Below are positions 1 to 5,546 of a stretch of 5,546 bases of DNA, in pieces (position 1 is the first letter of the stretch; every line of letters starts with the position of its first letter). The DNA lies in assembly GCA_007136525.1 (NCBI GenBank), contig SLGU01000202.1, forward strand, positions 1 through 5,546, in the 5' to 3' direction. The notes beneath the pieces are model-generated. The model had not been told where the DNA came from. It did not search any database and saw nothing but the letters and a program-made list of their open reading frames with translations. The DNA is from Desulfobacteraceae bacterium (GTDB taxonomy: Bacteria; Desulfobacterota; Desulfobacteria; Desulfobacterales; Desulfosalsimonadaceae). Made by a program: the position numbers and the translations under genes.

Positions 1-42
1 AAGATCCGCGCGCATTTCAAGCTCTGATGGCTTCGTAATAAG

Positions 43-70
43 CACCCTGCACCGCCGCGGGGGTGTTTTT
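43..70 (+). terminator. Possible rho-independent terminator of an upstream gene
   Basis: CACCC at 43-47 is complementary to GGGTG at 61-65, and a run of five T follows at 66-70. Flanking A-T and G-T pairs could extend the stem outwards. The loop is long (13 bases) and GC-rich. A competing pairing exists, CACCGC at 50-55 with GCGGTG at 71-76, which would disrupt this shape. The position fits the end of a plus-strand gene that stops at 25-27 or 36-38, but that gene lies outside the window. This is a weak call, based only on the stem and the T run. Confidence 0.3.
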
Positions 71-100
71 GCGGTGAATTACGCATGTGTTCATGCTGGA

Positions 101-264
101 TATCGAAATCGAAATCGCTATCGGGATCGAAAACGATTTCCGCCTTGCGCTTCTGGCTTTCGGTTTCGACAAGTGCTTTCCCGGCCGACCCGAAGCACTT
201 GATCCCGCGCAGTCCCTTTTATTTTTTTCCGATTTCGATTTCGATACCGATTTCGATTTGGATT
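101..264. repeat. Nested inverted repeat with degenerate GAAATC/GATTTC hexamer arms
   Basis: The left arm (101-135) is a degenerate run of ATCGAA-like hexamers, and the right arm (230-264) is the same motif inverted. Aligning the left arm with the reverse complement of the right gives 29 matches in 35 positions, counted by hand. The 94-base interior contains an exact 9-bp hairpin (170-178 with 193-201). A possible middle helix pairs TGCGC at 146-150 with GCGCA at 207-211. A T-rich run, TTTTATTTTTTT, sits at 217-228 just inside the right arm. No transposase or clear target-site duplication is seen. It could be a miniature mobile or REP-like intergenic element, a structured RNA, or a region of slipped hexamer expansion. 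I believe similar hexamer blocks occur between genes in Desulfobacterota, but this is recollection and was not checked. Confidence 0.7.
170..201. repeat. Inner 9-bp perfect hairpin of the repeat element
   Basis: CAAGTGCTT at 170-178 is the exact reverse complement of AAGCACTTG at 193-201, leaving a 14-base GC-rich loop at 179-192. It lies near the middle of the hexamer-flanked element. Unlike the arms it is not low-complexity, so it is unlikely to pair by compositional chance. It has no T run directly after it on either strand; the nearest, on the plus strand, starts 15 bases later. It is therefore not a standard terminator. Its role is unknown. Confidence 0.65.
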
Positions 265-355
265 GTTCCAGCAAATATCTTGGAAGTCCCATATCGACAT
301 TGCGCGCGATGCAAATACGAACCTTTGTGAAGTCATCAAAAGTTTTGGATCAATC

Positions 356-1171
356 ATGAAAAAAGACATTCGGGTTGCAGCCGTCACGTGCCGGAGCCAG
401 GTAGGACGCATCGATGAAAACCTGCGGACCATGGAAGGATGGGTCCGGGCGGCGGCCGAGAAAAAGGCCGACATGGTCTGCTTCCCGGAGATGTGCATCA
501 CCGGCTACATTGTGCGCGAGGAAATGGCGGATGCATCGCTGCCGCTGGATTCTGCCGAAGTGCAATCGGTGATACGGATGGCAGAAGACTTTTCTGTTGG
601 TATTATTGCGGGTTTTGCGGAAAAAGGGGAAGACGGGCATCTTTATGCTGCGGGGTTTGCTTGCAGCCCGGATGGTTTGCTGGGCATTTACCGGAAAGTC
701 CACCTGGGACCGCCGGAAAAAACCATCTTCACCCATGCCCCGGAAATCGGCCCGCTTTTTGAGTGCAGGGGATTTTGTTTCGGCATCCAGTTATGCTACG
801 ACGCACACTTCCCGGAGTTGTCAACGCACATGGCGGCACTCGGAGCCGATGCGATATTCATGCCCCACGCGTCCCCGGGCAAAACCCCGGTGGACAAGCA
901 GGCTTCATGGATGCGCCATCTCCCGGCAAGGGCCTATGACAACGGCGTATTCGTCATTGCCGTCAACCCGGTGGGAGACAACGGTTTCGGTCTGACCTTT
1001 CCTGGGGTTGCGCTTATTCTGTCACCTGAGGGGAAAGTCATGGAAAGCCTTTCGGGGGAAGACGAAGCCATGATCGTAGCCGATCTGAGCCGGGAAATGC
1101 TGGACGGGATCAGGAATCACCGGATGCGTTATTTTTTCCCCAACCGCCGCCCTGATCTCTACCGGCTGTAA
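356..1171 (+). CDS. Nitrilase-superfamily carbon-nitrogen hydrolase
   Basis: A 271-residue protein of the nitrilase/amidase (CN_hydrolase) superfamily, cytosolic enzymes that hydrolyse amide, carbamoyl or nitrile C-N bonds. The Glu-Lys-Cys catalytic triad is visible and correctly spaced: E45 in the FPE motif (43-45), K114 in YRKVHL (112-117) and C147 in QLCYDAHFPE (145-154). The length matches single-domain family members, and there is no signal peptide or membrane segment. The ATG at 356 is chosen because the family's first beta strand (IRVAAV) begins at residue 5. An in-frame TTG at 263 would add 31 unrelated residues and start at the edge of the repeat. The ribosome site is weak (GGAT at 347-350). 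The gene stands alone on this strand and converges on the minus-strand gene downstream. The substrate cannot be named: omega-amidase-like, N-carbamoyl hydrolase or another amidase are all possible. Confidence 0.9.
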   Translation: MKKDIRVAAVTCRSQVGRIDENLRTMEGWVRAAAEKKADMVCFPEMCITGYIVREEMADASLPLDSAEVQSVIRMAEDFSVGIIAGFAEKGEDGHLYAAGFACSPDGLLGIYRKVHLGPPEKTIFTHAPEIGPLFECRGFCFGIQLCYDAHFPELSTHMAALGADAIFMPHASPGKTPVDKQASWMRHLPARAYDNGVFVIAVNPVGDNGFGLTFPGVALILSPEGKVMESLSGEDEAMIVADLSREMLDGIRNHRMRYFFPNRRPDLYRL

Positions 1172-1187
1172 GGCCGCCATGGCTTTA
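1169..1187. other. Short hairpin joining two convergent stop codons
   Basis: The stop codon of the nitrilase-type gene (TAA, 1169-1171) and that of the minus-strand gene (read as TTA on plus, 1185-1187) lie at the two ends of a small stem: TAAGGCC at 1169-1175 pairs with GGCTTTA at 1181-1187, with one G-T pair and a five-base loop. No T run follows on either strand, so it is at best a weak terminator. The 13 bases between the genes hold no other signal, so transcripts from the two genes probably overlap at their 3' ends. Confidence 0.3.
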
Positions 1188-1850
1188 CGGGTCAGTGGTG
1201 TTAATCGTTTTTATTATCTTAACGCCGAAGCGATACTGCAGCACGGTTTCCAGTGGAAGGCCAAAAACCAGGTCCAGGATGCCTTTTTCCAGTCCCGCCT
1301 TTTCAACGGCCAGATCCCTTACCGCCCGGTCGTAGGAAACCATCTCCGCAAGCGTCCGGCTGGCAGATGGGTCCCCGGCCGCCCGCTGTGCTACCAGCAA
1401 CCGGATCTTGCCATAGCCGCATTCATCCTCATGGTTACTGATGACATCCCACAACCAGGCAACATTGCCGAAGAGATCGTCACGCTTCAGGCGGTTTTTA
1501 AACTGCATATCCTCGAGGGCCTGAGTGTTCCGGCATTGGAGGGCCCGGCACTGGGAAGGCCGGCTGTCATAAATACCGCAGGCATTTTCATCGCCTTTGA
1601 AATACACACAGGTTGTCGAACCCGGCCTGGCGCAGATTTTAATGATTTCCCCATCGGCATAAATAAGCCCGCCGTTTATGTTGTCCCTGACCAGTTCACC
1701 GGCCCTTATGGTATAAAGGTTTTCAGGGGGTATGGTTTTCTGTGCGACGAGCCGCATATCCACATCGTGCAGGCCCGGCCCGCCCTTAATGCAGCATGTG
1801 CCGCAGCGCTCGCACGCGAATGGATGCCGGTCTGAATGCAGATCGCCCAT
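1185..1850 (-). CDS. YkgJ-type cysteine-cluster protein
   Basis: A 221-residue soluble protein with the YkgJ / CxxCxxCC cysteine-cluster signature. The N-terminal group is C13, C16, C19 and C20 (in CERCGTCC). It is followed by C73 and C81 and then by CGIYDSRPSQCRALQC, giving C91, C101 and C106 around the characteristic RP-x-x-C. Such proteins are annotated as putative zinc- or iron-chelating, or as possible Fe-S proteins; the true cofactor and function are unknown for most. The C-terminal half (from about residue 110) has one more Cys (C144) and no motif I recognise. The ATG at 1850 is required because the next in-frame Met (residue 32) would lose the first four cysteines. A GGGAGA site lies 10 bases upstream. 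The gene follows PFOR on the same strand, but a strong terminator stands between them, so it probably has its own promoter; none is obvious in 1851-1915. Confidence 0.82.
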   Translation of the reverse strand: MGDLHSDRHPFACERCGTCCIKGGPGLHDVDMRLVAQKTIPPENLYTIRAGELVRDNINGGLIYADGEIIKICARPGSTTCVYFKGDENACGIYDSRPSQCRALQCRNTQALEDMQFKNRLKRDDLFGNVAWLWDVISNHEDECGYGKIRLLVAQRAAGDPSASRTLAEMVSYDRAVRDLAVEKAGLEKGILDLVFGLPLETVLQYRFGVKIIKTINTTDP

Positions 1851-1860
1851 TTTTCAATAT

Positions 1861-1866
1861 TCTCCC
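1861..1866 (-). promoter_or_regulatory. Ribosome binding site of the cysteine-cluster gene
   Basis: Read on the minus strand this is GGGAGA, followed by a 10-base A/T-rich spacer before the ATG whose first base is 1850. The purine-rich match to anti-Shine-Dalgarno is good, though the spacing is slightly long. It supports the chosen start, which keeps the N-terminal CxxCxxCC motif. Confidence 0.5.
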
Positions 1867-1915
1867 GGGGACTATGTTTTCCTGGTCGATGTGACCGTTT
1901 TCCGCCGTTATAAAC

Positions 1916-1957
1916 CGCAAAAGGCCGACAAGCACACTGTCCTGTCGGCCTTTTGCG
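1916..1957 (-). terminator. Strong, potentially bidirectional hairpin terminator after PFOR
   Basis: CGCAAAAGGCCGACA at 1916-1930 is a perfect 15-bp inverted match to TGTCGGCCTTTTGCG at 1943-1957, with a 12-base loop. The GC-rich core (GGCCGACA/TGTCGGCC) is flanked by A4 on one side and T4 on the other. Either strand therefore reads as a hairpin followed by a short U tract. On the minus strand it begins 20 bases past the PFOR stop codon, the usual place for its terminator. On the plus strand no gene ends nearby, so that direction may only block antisense transcription into PFOR. The U tract is short and ends in GCG, so some read-through into the downstream cysteine-cluster gene is possible. 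Confidence 0.85.
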
Positions 1958-1977
1958 TCAAGATATGCCGTTACCGG

Positions 1978-5544
<3,567 letters not shown>

Positions 5545-5546
5545 TG

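Larger units (their letters stand above)
1..355. other. Non-coding left flank with repeat element
   Basis: I find no convincing gene in this stretch. Several reading frames are open on both strands, but their products are compositional: short runs alternating I with E, D with F, or S with K or I, which is what a tandem hexamer gives when translated. The first few dozen bases could hold the 3' tail of a plus-strand gene from outside the window, because frame 1 stops at 25-27 and frame 3 at 36-38; neither tail is long enough to recognise. A possible terminator follows near 43-70 and a nested inverted repeat at 101-264. The last 90 bases lead into the nitrilase-type gene. They hold no clear -35/-10 promoter pair, only a small palindrome, CAAAAGTTTTG, at 337-347 just before the start codon. 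Confidence 0.6.

Noticed and set aside
170..228. Rho-independent terminator on the plus strand (hairpin plus T-rich run)
   Set aside because: The T run starts 15 bases after the stem, too far for a standard terminator, and no gene ends just before it.
101..264. CRISPR array
   Set aside because: The repeats are 6-base, degenerate and contiguous, with no regular spacers and with the second block inverted.
17..292. Minus-strand open frame of 91 codons rich in SK and SI runs
   Set aside because: It is the complement of the same hexamer arms, with a composition explained by the repeat and no coding evidence.
264..355. Sigma-70 promoter for the nitrilase gene
   Set aside because: TTGGAA at 280-285 and TTGTGA at 325-330 resemble -35 boxes, but neither has a plausible -10 box at proper spacing.
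87..359. Plus-strand open frame of 90 codons through the repeat
   Set aside because: The product is mostly hexamer-derived alternating residues, has no recognisable domain or ribosome site, and overlaps the nitrilase start.
118..501. Minus-strand open frame of 127 codons
   Set aside because: It runs antisense into the nitrilase gene and then through the right repeat arm as RN/YR runs; a shadow frame.
1179..1835. Plus-strand open frame of 218 codons
   Set aside because: It lies exactly antisense to the cysteine-cluster gene, whose CxxCxxCC and RPxxC motifs identify the real coding strand.

Overview
The window looks like ordinary chromosome from an anaerobic bacterium, most likely a Desulfobacterota (sulfate-reducer or syntroph type) species. 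This rests on three things: a complete single-chain pyruvate:ferredoxin oxidoreductase that closely resembles, from memory, the Desulfovibrio africanus enzyme; a moderately GC-rich composition; and an intergenic block of degenerate GAAATC/GATTTC hexamers, a repeat style I associate with this group. The taxonomic call is inference, since no search could be run.

Layout: positions 1-355 hold no convincing gene. They contain a possible terminator near 43-70, then a nested inverted repeat: two roughly 35-base hexamer-rich arms at 101-135 and 230-264 enclosing an exact 9-bp hairpin at 170-201. A plus-strand nitrilase-superfamily amidohydrolase follows (356-1171). It converges almost stop-to-stop, with 13 bases between them, on a minus-strand YkgJ-type cysteine-cluster protein (1185-1850). 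Upstream of that gene lies a strong two-way terminator hairpin (1916-1957). Beyond it, on the minus strand, is the PFOR gene (1978-5538), which fills the rest of the window. Its first few codons probably lie just past the window edge.

The three genes do not form one operon. The nitrilase is on the opposite strand, and the terminator separates PFOR from the YkgJ-type gene downstream of it. PFOR is the metabolic centre: it links pyruvate to acetyl-CoA and reduced ferredoxin. The nitrilase is a small cytosolic C-N hydrolase of unknown substrate, and the cysteine-cluster protein probably binds a metal or Fe-S cluster. No functional link among the three can be shown from the sequence.

No CRISPR array, tRNA, rRNA, transposase or phage gene was seen. 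The most unusual part is the nested inverted repeat upstream of the nitrilase; I see no gene in it and do not know its function.
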